Source: an uncultured bacterium
GTDB lineage: Bacteria; Myxococcota_A; Bradymonadia; Bradymonadales; Bradymonadaceae
Reading direction: 5' to 3'
NCBI GenBank assembly: GCA_937981985.1
Contig: CALJNB010000027.1
Coordinates: 1-32,663 of the forward strand
Length of the DNA: 32,663 nt
Numbering within the stretch: position 1 is the stretch's first letter; every line of letters starts with the position of its first letter. Position numbers and translations under genes: made by a program. Below, one piece after another: positions 25,367-32,663 of this stretch. The notes beneath the pieces were generated by a model. That model saw only the letters and a list, made by a program, of their open reading frames with translations. It made no database searches and was not told the DNA's origin.

Positions 25367-26434
25367 TCACTTTTTCTTTTTAGTAGTTGTCTTTTTCGCT
25401 GTGTTCTTTTTTGTCACAGGCTTTGAGTTCGTTTTACCCGGTAGCTTTATTGGGTCGGCGTCGGGTCCCTTTGCTGCTTTGGGAGAACCTTTAAACTTGG
25501 TTTTGGGGATTCTCCCAGAAATAGTGAATCCATACCAGTCTTTGTTTTTTCCTCTTCGAAATTGAGCAATATTAAGAACGGCGCTCAATTTGTTCTTTTT
25601 CACGAAGGTGTCATCGAGCTGAATACGCATCTTCACGTTCGCTGTATTTGACCCTTTCCCGTCAGTCGTAATATAGCCCCACACATCTCCGCGTATATCG
25701 CGGCCGCTAATGCCAACGTTGGTAAATTCGATTGCTGATTTTTTGGGTGTCAGGTTTTTTACGTTGAAGATGAGTTTGACCGCGCCGAAGTTTGACGATG
25801 GTACTTCTATAAAAGCCATAGGTAATTTCTCAACTTTCATGTCTGCGGGGCCGACCGTTATCTTCGTGCCAGATAATTTTATTTCGCCATCAATCGGCAA
25901 ACCTTTGTCGTTGAGGAGTATTTCTCCGCCACCGTCAAGTGTGCCAAAGAAAGGCAGGCCTAAATAGGCTTTGATTGGGTCAGCTTTGGCTAAATCAACA
26001 TCATCAAGATCGATTTCGACCAAACTTCCAGTCATCTTTTTGGTCGCAAAAATATCGATGTCACCGCCGCCAATATCGACTTGTGCTTTAACAGCAATTC
26101 CCAAATTAAGAAGAGATTTCAATGGGGCTAAACGAACTCCTACTGTCGGGAAAAAAGCTTTCATCGGAAGCGGGTCACCGGGTTGGGGCTCTTTTGTATC
26201 GTCTACTCGTTCTTTTATCGTCAGGCCTATCAGTTCCATCCCAGAAAATCGCCAAGGGTCAACATCGTCGATCGTAACTTTATATTTGGTACCTAATGCT
26301 TTCTGAATCTGAACCGTCGCGATTTCCTTGATTTGTGTGTCCGGAAAACTCAACGCCGTCGCGATGGCGAATACGAAAAGGAAAAAGACAATATATATGG
26401 GGTAACGTACGAGTCGCTTTTCGAAAATCGCCAT
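25367..26434 (-). CDS. gspN: Type II secretion system protein GspN
   Basis: A 355-aa protein with one N-terminal transmembrane helix (about 11-30) and a long periplasmic beta-rich domain with DPWRFSGMELIGLTIKE and FPTVGVRLAPLKSLLNLG, features of the deltaproteobacterial GspN family. GspN is an accessory inner-membrane component with an AsmA-like periplasmic part. The C-terminus ends in a low-complexity Lys/Thr tail (from about 320), rich in AAA/AAG codons. Its ATG overlaps the gspM TAA by one base (TAATG), with AGAGGAA as ribosome-binding site. It is the last gsp gene of the operon. Confidence 0.85.
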   Translation of the reverse strand: MAIFEKRLVRYPIYIVFFLFVFAIATALSFPDTQIKEIATVQIQKALGTKYKVTIDDVDPWRFSGMELIGLTIKERVDDTKEPQPGDPLPMKAFFPTVGVRLAPLKSLLNLGIAVKAQVDIGGGDIDIFATKKMTGSLVEIDLDDVDLAKADPIKAYLGLPFFGTLDGGGEILLNDKGLPIDGEIKLSGTKITVGPADMKVEKLPMAFIEVPSSNFGAVKLIFNVKNLTPKKSAIEFTNVGISGRDIRGDVWGYITTDGKGSNTANVKMRIQLDDTFVKKNKLSAVLNIAQFRRGKNKDWYGFTISGRIPKTKFKGSPKAAKGPDADPIKLPGKTNSKPVTKKNTAKKTTTKKKK

Positions 26435-27012
26435 TAGCTTTCCTCTTTTGATTTACTGAAGGTCGACACGATAATCGTAGCTTTTACTTCGTTATCGCTT
26501 TTTCCGCGTTTTCTAATATCTATTCTTTGAATGAAAACAGGGTCTTTTGATTTTTCGATGGCATCTAAAAAGTTGATGAGATTATCCATATTCGTTTTTG
26601 ATATTTTGGCGGTCAGACGATGTTCGGTTACGATAGGCCCGGCTGTATCATTAGAAAATGGTATTTCTTTCTCATCATAACTTCCAATCTTAACGTCTTC
26701 CTTATCGGCAAACTTGGCGACGTATGACGTGAGCTTGATTCGGTCCTCAGCCAACATCTCCTCAGAAAATGTTTTATGGCTATCGGCTGTGACGGTCGAT
26801 AATTTGTCGGCTCGCCATTTTGGACCTTCAGTTGAAATCAGTTCTAAAGCTGACTTATAGCGTTCTGTTTCTTCGTCGATACTATCAAGACTTTGCATCA
26901 AGAAAAATCCCACAAAAACCGTAAGAATACAGAAGACAAACATCGCCAAATATGACAGCTGATTTTTGTCTTTTGCGGACATGTTTTTCAAAAATCCATT
27001 TTTTTCTTCCAT
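26434..27012 (-). CDS. gspM: Type II secretion system protein GspM
   Basis: A 192-aa bitopic protein: short cytoplasmic N-terminus, one transmembrane helix (about 17-40), a coiled-coil-like stretch, then a ferredoxin-like periplasmic domain ending IRKRGKSDNEVKATIIVSTF, like GspM/PilO proteins. It should pair with GspL in the inner-membrane assembly platform. Identification rests on size, topology and position between gspL and gspN. ATG 27012 is preferred to the in-frame ATG at 27021 because it overlaps the gspL stop by one base (TGATG). Confidence 0.85.
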   Translation of the reverse strand: MEEKNGFLKNMSAKDKNQLSYLAMFVFCILTVFVGFFLMQSLDSIDEETERYKSALELISTEGPKWRADKLSTVTADSHKTFSEEMLAEDRIKLTSYVAKFADKEDVKIGSYDEKEIPFSNDTAGPIVTEHRLTAKISKTNMDNLINFLDAIEKSKDPVFIQRIDIRKRGKSDNEVKATIIVSTFSKSKEES

Positions 27013-28640
27013 CAGGAACACCCGCTTGTAATTTGGATATCAAAGTTCGCTTTGTCGTTTTTAACGCGAGTCGCGCCAGGTGTAACTTTCTTCAAACACT
27101 CAATTTCTCGGAGATCGGAAACGATCCTATCGACGGCTTGCGCATCGGTGGTCGAACCGTTGAATTGCATAATTTTTCGCGGCAAATCAACTTCAACTCG
27201 GCTTAAGGTGAGATCCACTTCGCTTGAAATCGTACGGGTTAGATCGTGAAGTAATTCGAAGGCGCTGGCTTTCGGAATAAAAGATTGCGAATCGCCTTCA
27301 CCTGAGGCCAGTGCCTCACGTACTTTTTTAACCGACATCGTCTTTTTCCCAAATAGTTTTTTCGATTCAACAGCGAGTACATTTTTCATAGCGTCTCGAC
27401 GCGCTTCCTGAGCCATCTTTTGTAAGAAGAAGATGCCGACTAAGAAGAGAACCAAAATACCGGCCACAATGCCAAAACGAATCATTCGTTTTCGAATCGC
27501 CGAGCCTCCTCCGGTATAAGCAAGGTCACCTTTTCGGAGGTTGGGATTTCTTCGTAGGATTTTCTCGCTTCTACCACACTCAACGAGAGCCGCACCCATT
27601 ACTAATTCGCCCGCTTGGTCTCCCTGAGTCTCAGATTTAAACCGACGTGTCTTAACACCCAGCTCGTTTGAAAAATAAGGTTCTATATTTTTAATTTGAC
27701 TGGTACCGCCACAGATCTGCAGTCCCGATACTTCCGTGCCGTTTGAAGCGTAAAGCCCCTGAAGAGAACGACGTACGTCACGAAGTACCGGTGCAAGTCC
27801 TTCCACGATTATCGCCGAAACGAGACGTGTTTGATCATTGAGTGATAAATCATCTTTGTTCACAATTGCAGCAAATTTGTGTTTGATGTTTTCTGATTCG
27901 ACGTAGGTCTGACCGAAACGTTCGGCGATCAGTCTCGTGATTTTGTCGCCACCGCCTCGTATCGACCGAGCTACTATTGGATTGCCATTTTGTAGTACCG
28001 TAAACGAGGATGTTTCGTGTCCGATATCCAGATAAGCGACCACCTGGTCCGCCTGATATTTCGCGGCTGCATATGCTGCCAATGAGAGAGAAGGAACCGC
28101 GACCAGCGCAGGATCGATGCCCAAATCTTTCAGCGAATTGAGAAAGTTCTCAATATCCTTTTTACGCGAAAAACCAATGATGGCTTCTGCTGGAGATTCG
28201 CTTCCTTCGATTGTGTCGTAGGCCAAAAAGTCGAAAATGGTGTGCTTTGCATCCAAGGGTAACTTGTCCGAAATTAAATGCGGGATGACGCTCGCTACTT
28301 TTACGGAGTCTGAAAAAGGAACGTCTATGCGCAAGGTTGCTGCAATCGAGTCCGGAGCATTCACGAAGATTTCGCTCTGATTCGAATCGGCAAGGTAATC
28401 GACTAAGGTTTGATGCCAGGCTGGGGTAGCGTCAAATGTGCTTTGCCCTTCGTTCGTTTCGGGATTGGCTTCGGTTGGCGTTTCCCTCACTCCAGTTTTG
28501 TCATTATCAAAATCTTGCGTCTGATTAGATTCTCTGCGAATCCTGTGAACAGAGGTGATTGAACCCTCCTTGATATTATAACGCAAAATTTTGATTTCGT
28601 AGGTCCCGAAATCGATACCAATTACATCTTTACTAGCCAT
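27012..28640 (-). CDS. gspL: Type II secretion system protein GspL (PilM-like)
   Basis: A 542-aa inner-membrane protein. The cytoplasmic part (1-380) is an actin-like ATPase fold of PilM type: phosphate-1 GIDFGT (8-13), phosphate-2 LDIGHETSS (204-212), adenosine motif ICGGTSQI (309-316). These nucleotide motifs are better preserved than in enterobacterial GspL. An acidic insert (about 38-72) interrupts the first subdomain. One transmembrane helix (388-407) leads to a small periplasmic domain that should contact GspM. It links the GspE motor to the pseudopilus machinery. The start is 1 bp after the gspK stop, with AGGA 8 nt upstream. Confidence 0.9.
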   Translation of the reverse strand: MASKDVIGIDFGTYEIKILRYNIKEGSITSVHRIRRESNQTQDFDNDKTGVRETPTEANPETNEGQSTFDATPAWHQTLVDYLADSNQSEIFVNAPDSIAATLRIDVPFSDSVKVASVIPHLISDKLPLDAKHTIFDFLAYDTIEGSESPAEAIIGFSRKKDIENFLNSLKDLGIDPALVAVPSLSLAAYAAAKYQADQVVAYLDIGHETSSFTVLQNGNPIVARSIRGGGDKITRLIAERFGQTYVESENIKHKFAAIVNKDDLSLNDQTRLVSAIIVEGLAPVLRDVRRSLQGLYASNGTEVSGLQICGGTSQIKNIEPYFSNELGVKTRRFKSETQGDQAGELVMGAALVECGRSEKILRRNPNLRKGDLAYTGGGSAIRKRMIRFGIVAGILVLFLVGIFFLQKMAQEARRDAMKNVLAVESKKLFGKKTMSVKKVREALASGEGDSQSFIPKASAFELLHDLTRTISSEVDLTLSRVEVDLPRKIMQFNGSTTDAQAVDRIVSDLREIECLKKVTPGATRVKNDKANFDIQITSGCS

Positions 28641-28641
28641 A

Positions 28642-30216
28642 TTATAATTCCTGCCAAAACATGATTCGGCCTGTGGGCATTTCTTCTAAAGTTTCTTGAC
28701 GTGCTGCTTTTAGTTCTTCAATTCGTTCGTCGTCACTTTCATCGTTCAATAAAAGCGCTTCGCTTGGAATTCTTCTGACCGGTCGTCCAAAATCTAAGAC
28801 CGCCTCGATTGTGGTTTCTGTTGAACCGTACTTTCCTGTTGAGAAAATTCGATAGACCTTAGGTGTTTTAACTGTGACGGCTTTCATGAGTCCAGACTTT
28901 TTAAACGCCACAGTGAAGGGTATGAATTTTGGCTCGATCGGGTCTATGGCCATTTCGGGATTAGCTAAAGACAGACGTTGATACAAAGGTGAGTGTTGTA
29001 TGAACTGCGCCATTAGCAGCGGATCTTTGCGCAGATCTTCGATATATTTTGGGAATTGACTTACGTTGAGAAAAGCGCCTGGTTGTCCCTTTTTCGCCGA
29101 AGGTAACAATTTCCCATTAGAGGTGCCGACATAGGCCATGAGAACGGTAAGAGGGTTCTCAAAAAAGCTCTTAATACCTTCCAACGACATCGCTAACCAC
29201 AGAACCTGATTTGCGATATTGGGATCCAGTCGGCAAGCATCAATAGAAGCGGCGCCTTTTACTCCTTTAATTTCAACGTTTCGGCATAGAATCGAATAAA
29301 ACATGATTGCATCGGTGACATTTATGTTGGGTTTTCCGATTGGATAAACCGTAAATTGATGCTTAAAGGCGTTCATAAACGCGTCGTTCATCCCAGCTAC
29401 TTGATGCAGCTCATCAATATGGGTGAATTTGCGATTCCTCGGTTGAATGAGACGTGAATCGTATGGACGAGTCTCATCGCCAGAACGTCCTTCGATGGTA
29501 CAGGTATCTGAAATCGCCGTACCTTCTTGGTCGAAGTCAAGAAAATCAACAATGCGTCCCACAAGAGCAGCGCGATCCATAAGTTCGCCGTTTTCATCTT
29601 TGAGTTCAAAGATAGGGTCGTATTGAGAATCCAAGATCAGCGCACATAACTGTTGTAGCGCGTTTTCTTTTACACTCTCTGTCGCAAAATCATTGATGTT
29701 AATTTTGCCTTCTTCCGGGCGGACGTCTGATACCATTTCTCCGACAAATCCACCGAAACCTTGGACACCCGATTCGTTGAGATTGATTCCACCGATCGGA
29801 CTCTCGATTTGTCCGCTATTAAATGGACCTAATAGTAAGTCGATGTATTGATACATTTGGAAATTAGAACGGCTCATTGCGCGTCCTATAAGTTTTCCTA
29901 GTTGATCGTCGGTTTGTTTGGATTCGTTTTGCAACGCGAAATGAAATGAAATCAAAAGCTTGGACAAATTGAATGACGACTTGGCAAGATAGTGGCTTTT
30001 CAGTTTTTCGCGTTGGTTGGATGCCAACGCCATATTCACGCGGCTTTCGTATAAAAACTCGACAACGACCACTGAAAGAATCGCGATCGTGACCAATACC
30101 ATTAACAGAGCAACACCCCGTGGCTTTTTCTTGTCCAAAGGCTTGGTAAAAAGCGGGGCAGGCCTTTCTAACGAATGGATGAGACGCGAGGTGATATCGG
30201 CGAGTGGACGGATCAA
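28642..30216 (-). CDS. gspK: Type II secretion minor pseudopilin GspK
   Basis: Conserved sequence begins with the prepilin leader KKPRG followed by VALLMVLVTIAIL. GspK characteristically lacks Glu at position +5, as here. The large globular domain (SAM-like and alpha/beta) includes EEGKININ, FLDFDQEGT and YDSRLIQPRNRKFTHIDEL. GspK caps the pseudopilus tip with GspI and GspJ. There is no ATG near the leader. A TTG at 30216 overlaps the gspJ stop (TTGA) and gives 524 aa with a 34-residue leader; a TTG at 30138 gives 498 aa and a compact leader MDKKKPRG. An ATG at 30426 would overlap gspJ by 214 bp and is unlikely. Confidence 0.85.
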   Translation of the reverse strand: MIRPLADITSRLIHSLERPAPLFTKPLDKKKPRGVALLMVLVTIAILSVVVVEFLYESRVNMALASNQREKLKSHYLAKSSFNLSKLLISFHFALQNESKQTDDQLGKLIGRAMSRSNFQMYQYIDLLLGPFNSGQIESPIGGINLNESGVQGFGGFVGEMVSDVRPEEGKININDFATESVKENALQQLCALILDSQYDPIFELKDENGELMDRAALVGRIVDFLDFDQEGTAISDTCTIEGRSGDETRPYDSRLIQPRNRKFTHIDELHQVAGMNDAFMNAFKHQFTVYPIGKPNINVTDAIMFYSILCRNVEIKGVKGAASIDACRLDPNIANQVLWLAMSLEGIKSFFENPLTVLMAYVGTSNGKLLPSAKKGQPGAFLNVSQFPKYIEDLRKDPLLMAQFIQHSPLYQRLSLANPEMAIDPIEPKFIPFTVAFKKSGLMKAVTVKTPKVYRIFSTGKYGSTETTIEAVLDFGRPVRRIPSEALLLNDESDDERIEELKAARQETLEEMPTGRIMFWQEL

Positions 30217-30998
30217 AATTCTAAAATCTCCGTCGTCGCAAGTTGCACTTGAGTTACAAAGACTTCGTTTGAGGTGTTGGGCGGTTGAGGTGGTAGTTCG
30301 AGTCGGATCTTGATTCGTGTGGGTAGGCGCCCTGATGTTTCTCTTCGCGTGGTATCCCAAGAGTCTACCCAACGACCTTCGGCTACTTCTTCTAAGGTTC
30401 CTAAACGAGTAGGGCCCGCGTCCCAATATTTCAGTTCAAATTTTTCAATATCTTCCAGAAGTGTGAAGATCGAACCGCCGCTCTCAATTGTGGCATCGGG
30501 GGTGGTATCTTCTCTTCGCATTAAACGTTTTACGAGATCGCCGGTTTCTTCATCGCGCACGTCGCGAATAAAATATCCGATCTCGGCATGACGACTTGCT
30601 TTTTCGTTGGGTTGAGTGCGTAAGTGGCTAAAAGTAGTGAAGTTTACTTCTGAACCTCTTGCCATAAATCCATATTCAAGGGGCTCTTCTAGTAAATTTT
30701 GTGTGGGGTCCTTGTCCACCTCTGCGTCCGCACTTTGTACCAAAGTCTCGCCGGGAATTTCGTCACCCCCAAAAGCAGGACCCGCTAGGTAAGCGGAAGA
30801 AAGATCATCGCCGATGCGATCTAAGGAGACGCGGACCTCTTGGTAACGCTCGGCGCGGGCACTTAACATATCTTTAGATGCAAACATACTCGAGATAGCT
30901 GCCCAGGTCATGACAGTGATTGACGTGAGGATAGCCATCGAGACCATAACCTCTACCATCGTAAATCCACGTCCGTATTTTGGGTACGTTGTATTCAC
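30213..30998 (-). CDS. gspJ: Type II secretion minor pseudopilin GspJ
   Basis: A 261-aa pseudopilin with prepilin peptidase site after Gly11 (YGRG then FTMVEVMVSMAIL), Glu at mature +5, and a globular domain with LSARAERYQEVRVSLDRIGDDLSSAY, the usual GspJ block after the N-terminal helix. It forms the tip complex with GspI and GspK. The start is a GTG overlapping the gspI TAG by one base (TAGTG), with AGGA 9 nt upstream. Confidence 0.9.
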   Translation of the reverse strand: MNTTYPKYGRGFTMVEVMVSMAILTSITVMTWAAISSMFASKDMLSARAERYQEVRVSLDRIGDDLSSAYLAGPAFGGDEIPGETLVQSADAEVDKDPTQNLLEEPLEYGFMARGSEVNFTTFSHLRTQPNEKASRHAEIGYFIRDVRDEETGDLVKRLMRREDTTPDATIESGGSIFTLLEDIEKFELKYWDAGPTRLGTLEEVAEGRWVDSWDTTRRETSGRLPTRIKIRLELPPQPPNTSNEVFVTQVQLATTEILEF

Positions 30999-31609
30999 TA
31001 AAAATCGTCCTGGTTGAGATCGCCGAAGATATTGAAGTCTTTGGTATTCGGATCAACGATATATTGGGTGACCGTGATGGGCCTCATACCGCTGCCGAAC
31101 GGGAACTCGACTTTTAGATCAATTTTACGAACTTTTTTGCCTATTTGATTTATCCAAGTCGGGATCTGGCCGATTAAGGTTGGAAGCATTGAACTAATAC
31201 CCGGGTTGCCTTTGAGGCCACCTGACTCTTGTCCAAAGAGTTGCGAATTCGTTTTTGCGAGAAGCGCCTCTTTAGCTTCTTCCGGGATTTCGACTGTGAC
31301 CACCGTCGCCGTCCAAATCATGTCCGCGCGTCCGTCTTCTCGAAAGTCGCCGCTGTATTTTTGTTCTGTGGTCGGAAATCCCTCGGCGGCTACTTCGTAT
31401 TCGATGTCTATCATTTTACTTTTGGCTAGATAGGTGGCGGTAGTTAGATCGGCGGCATAGACAGATTGCTGGCCCGAGTTAGCCATCGTTCCCATAAGGA
31501 CTGCTAAGGCTGAGGCAAGGATCGATAAAGCGATAAGCATTTCCATTAGCGTGAATCCGCCCCTATTTTTGGCGGTTTTGAGATCGTAGACGCGTGAAAG
31601 ATTAATCAT
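30998..31609 (-). CDS. gspI: Type II secretion minor pseudopilin GspI
   Basis: A 203-aa pseudopilin. ATG 31609 is preferred to the in-frame ATG at 31633 because GAGGTGG lies 6 nt upstream; it overlaps the gspH stop by 8 bp. The prepilin site follows Gly18 (NRGG then FTLMEMLIALSIL, Glu at +5). TYLAKSKMIDIEYE and WTATVV match the family. GspI is usually 120-130 aa; this one is longer, with an extra stretch at about 115-160 containing LFGQESGGLKGNPGISS, a length seen in other deltaproteobacterial homologues by my recollection. Confidence 0.88.
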   Translation of the reverse strand: MINLSRVYDLKTAKNRGGFTLMEMLIALSILASALAVLMGTMANSGQQSVYAADLTTATYLAKSKMIDIEYEVAAEGFPTTEQKYSGDFREDGRADMIWTATVVTVEIPEEAKEALLAKTNSQLFGQESGGLKGNPGISSMLPTLIGQIPTWINQIGKKVRKIDLKVEFPFGSGMRPITVTQYIVDPNTKDFNIFGDLNQDDF

Positions 31610-32294
31610 CGTTTTCCACCTCGAAAAAATCATCGGGTAATTCTTTCTCGTCGGTATAGCTTTTTACACGACCCGACATAGGTTTGGTCATCAAGGTAAT
31701 CGCCGTATCTGCTTCGTCTTTTAAAACGATATAAGCTTGTTCCTGGAATCCGTTCGGATAAAACGAAATCGTGACAATTCCTGAATCCACGGGTTCAGAG
31801 GTCCCTGTAGTCGCAACGCTTGCGAATCGAATTCCTGATTTCAGTGCTTCGTCTTTCACAACGACATCGGCAACGCGTTCGTAACTGACTTTACGACTGA
31901 TACCGAAGGGGTTGTCTTCTTCTTCATCAAAAAGGTCTGATTTTTCCTCAACTTTTTTAGCTAAGATTTTGGCTTCGTCAGTCAATAGATCTTCACTATC
32001 TTCTGCAGCTGGCGTTGAACCGCCAACATGATTGGTCAAAGCCGCCTTGACGATTTCGGTATGGTATTGACCCGTGTCTAGATTGAGGACCAAACGGTAA
32101 TGCGTGTTATTGATCGCAGCGTTTGCGTAGGTGTATTTTATTACTGAGGTCAGACGACCCGAACTATTTTTGAGGGCATCACCACCGATGGCGTTCATAC
32201 TTAACATGGCGACTCCCATCATGGATGCGATGATGGTAAGGACAACCATGATTTCCACGATCGTCATCCCGCGATTTGTAAGTGTATTCGCCAT
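31602..32294 (-). CDS. gspH: Type II secretion minor pseudopilin GspH
   Basis: A 230-aa pseudopilin with prepilin site NRG followed by MTIVEIMVVLTII (Glu at +5; first mature residue Met, not the usual Phe). The block SSGRLTSVIKYTYANAAINNTHYRLVLNLDTGQY is the GspH/FimT core. A very acidic insert (about 95-130, Glu/Asp-rich with DEEEDNPFG) separates it from the C-terminal strands, making it longer than typical 150-190 aa members. The C-terminus is also acidic. It follows gspG by 11 bp. Confidence 0.88.
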   Translation of the reverse strand: MANTLTNRGMTIVEIMVVLTIIASMMGVAMLSMNAIGGDALKNSSGRLTSVIKYTYANAAINNTHYRLVLNLDTGQYHTEIVKAALTNHVGGSTPAAEDSEDLLTDEAKILAKKVEEKSDLFDEEEDNPFGISRKVSYERVADVVVKDEALKSGIRFASVATTGTSEPVDSGIVTISFYPNGFQEQAYIVLKDEADTAITLMTKPMSGRVKSYTDEKELPDDFFEVENDD

Positions 32295-32305
32295 CTCAGT
32301 CCGTG

Positions 32306-32663
32306 CTAGTCGTCGCTCTTAATGTCGTCGTCAGTTCCATCTTGTCCGTCTTTGCCGACACAGGTTATTGAAAATTCGCGTTTTCCTACTTTGGTGTAAA
32401 CGTAATCTGCGCCCCATGGATCTTTGGGAATCTTTTTGGTCAACGGCGATGAACCCTGAGTCAATTCCTCTAAAGAATCGGGAAACTTTCTCGGTGACGA
32501 TGCAAGGTAGAAGGAGTTTACAATACCTTCCAAATTACGGATTTCGGTAAGGGCTTGTTTTTCGTTCGCCTTATCTAAGGCGCCGATAACAAAGAAACCC
32601 ACCATTCCTGAAATTGAGGCGATGATCGTTAACACGATCATAATCTCTACGATTGTCATACCT
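32306..32663 (-). CDS. gspG: Type II secretion major pseudopilin GspG, N-terminally truncated by window edge
   Basis: The visible frame runs to the right edge; the codon before the first Met is Gly, so it begins at the prepilin cleavage site (G then MTIVEIMIVLTII, Glu at +5) and only the short leader is missing. It has the GspG landmarks: NLEGIVNSFYLA, the KIPKDPWGADYVY block, and an Asp-rich C-terminal calcium loop (GKDGQDGTDDDI). GspG polymerises into the pseudopilus that pushes substrates through the outer-membrane secretin. Genes for GspC, D, E and F are not in the window and may lie to the right. Confidence 0.92.
   Translation of the reverse strand, partial: GMTIVEIMIVLTIIASISGMVGFFVIGALDKANEKQALTEIRNLEGIVNSFYLASSPRKFPDSLEELTQGSSPLTKKIPKDPWGADYVYTKVGKREFSITCVGKDGQDGTDDDIKSDD

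Overview
The window looks like a chromosomal segment of a Gram-negative bacterium of moderate GC content, probably a Myxococcota / former deltaproteobacterial lineage (a Bradymonadales-like relative is plausible). The grounds are the gspG-H-I-J-K-L-M-N order with a PilM-like GspL and a GspN, several lipoproteins with Asp/Ser-rich linkers after the lipobox, a protein made of thrombospondin type 3 repeats, and a small protein with a Cys-containing MYXO-CTERM-like C-terminal tag. The lineage is an inference from gene content; no rRNA or tRNA gene is visible.

Left part, 1-7.3 kb: the end of a DUF368 (PopT-type) membrane protein gene is translationally linked to a small CTERM-like protein and then to a lipoprotein of about 16 TSP3 repeats. 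A convergent lipoprotein gene, a full mutS2 and a small secreted protein follow. Middle part, 7.3-17.6 kb: mostly housekeeping genes, namely hemJ (haem synthesis), divergent mobA and fdhD (molybdenum cofactor / formate dehydrogenase maturation), dnaX (with an A9 slippery run followed at once by a -1 frame stop), pepP, a lipase-like lipoprotein, miaB, a 55-aa lipoprotein missed by length filters, and metK with a long leader and a clear intrinsic terminator.

Right part, 32.7-17.6 kb: everything is on the minus strand and tightly packed. The type II secretion pseudopilin and inner-membrane genes gspG(partial)-H-I-J-K-L-M-N are followed by a ribbon-helix-helix-like small protein, a 79-bp gap carrying a 10-bp-phased direct repeat, a 1262-aa pseudokinase / RecB-Cas4-like nuclease / UPF1-Dna2-like helicase fusion, a PQQ-propeller lipoprotein, a CPBP-family intramembrane protease with a large inserted soluble domain, and an UMF1-family MFS transporter. 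Most junctions are 1-8 bp overlaps or gaps of a few bases.

Two points deserve most attention. One is the kinase-like/nuclease/helicase fusion, whose architecture recalls Mokosh-type defence helicases but with a PD-(D/E)XK nuclease, next to a possible RHH regulator and operator. The other is the co-occurrence of a type II secretion operon, a CPBP protease with all three catalytic motifs, and a CTERM-like tagged protein, which fits a myxosortase-type surface-anchoring pathway.
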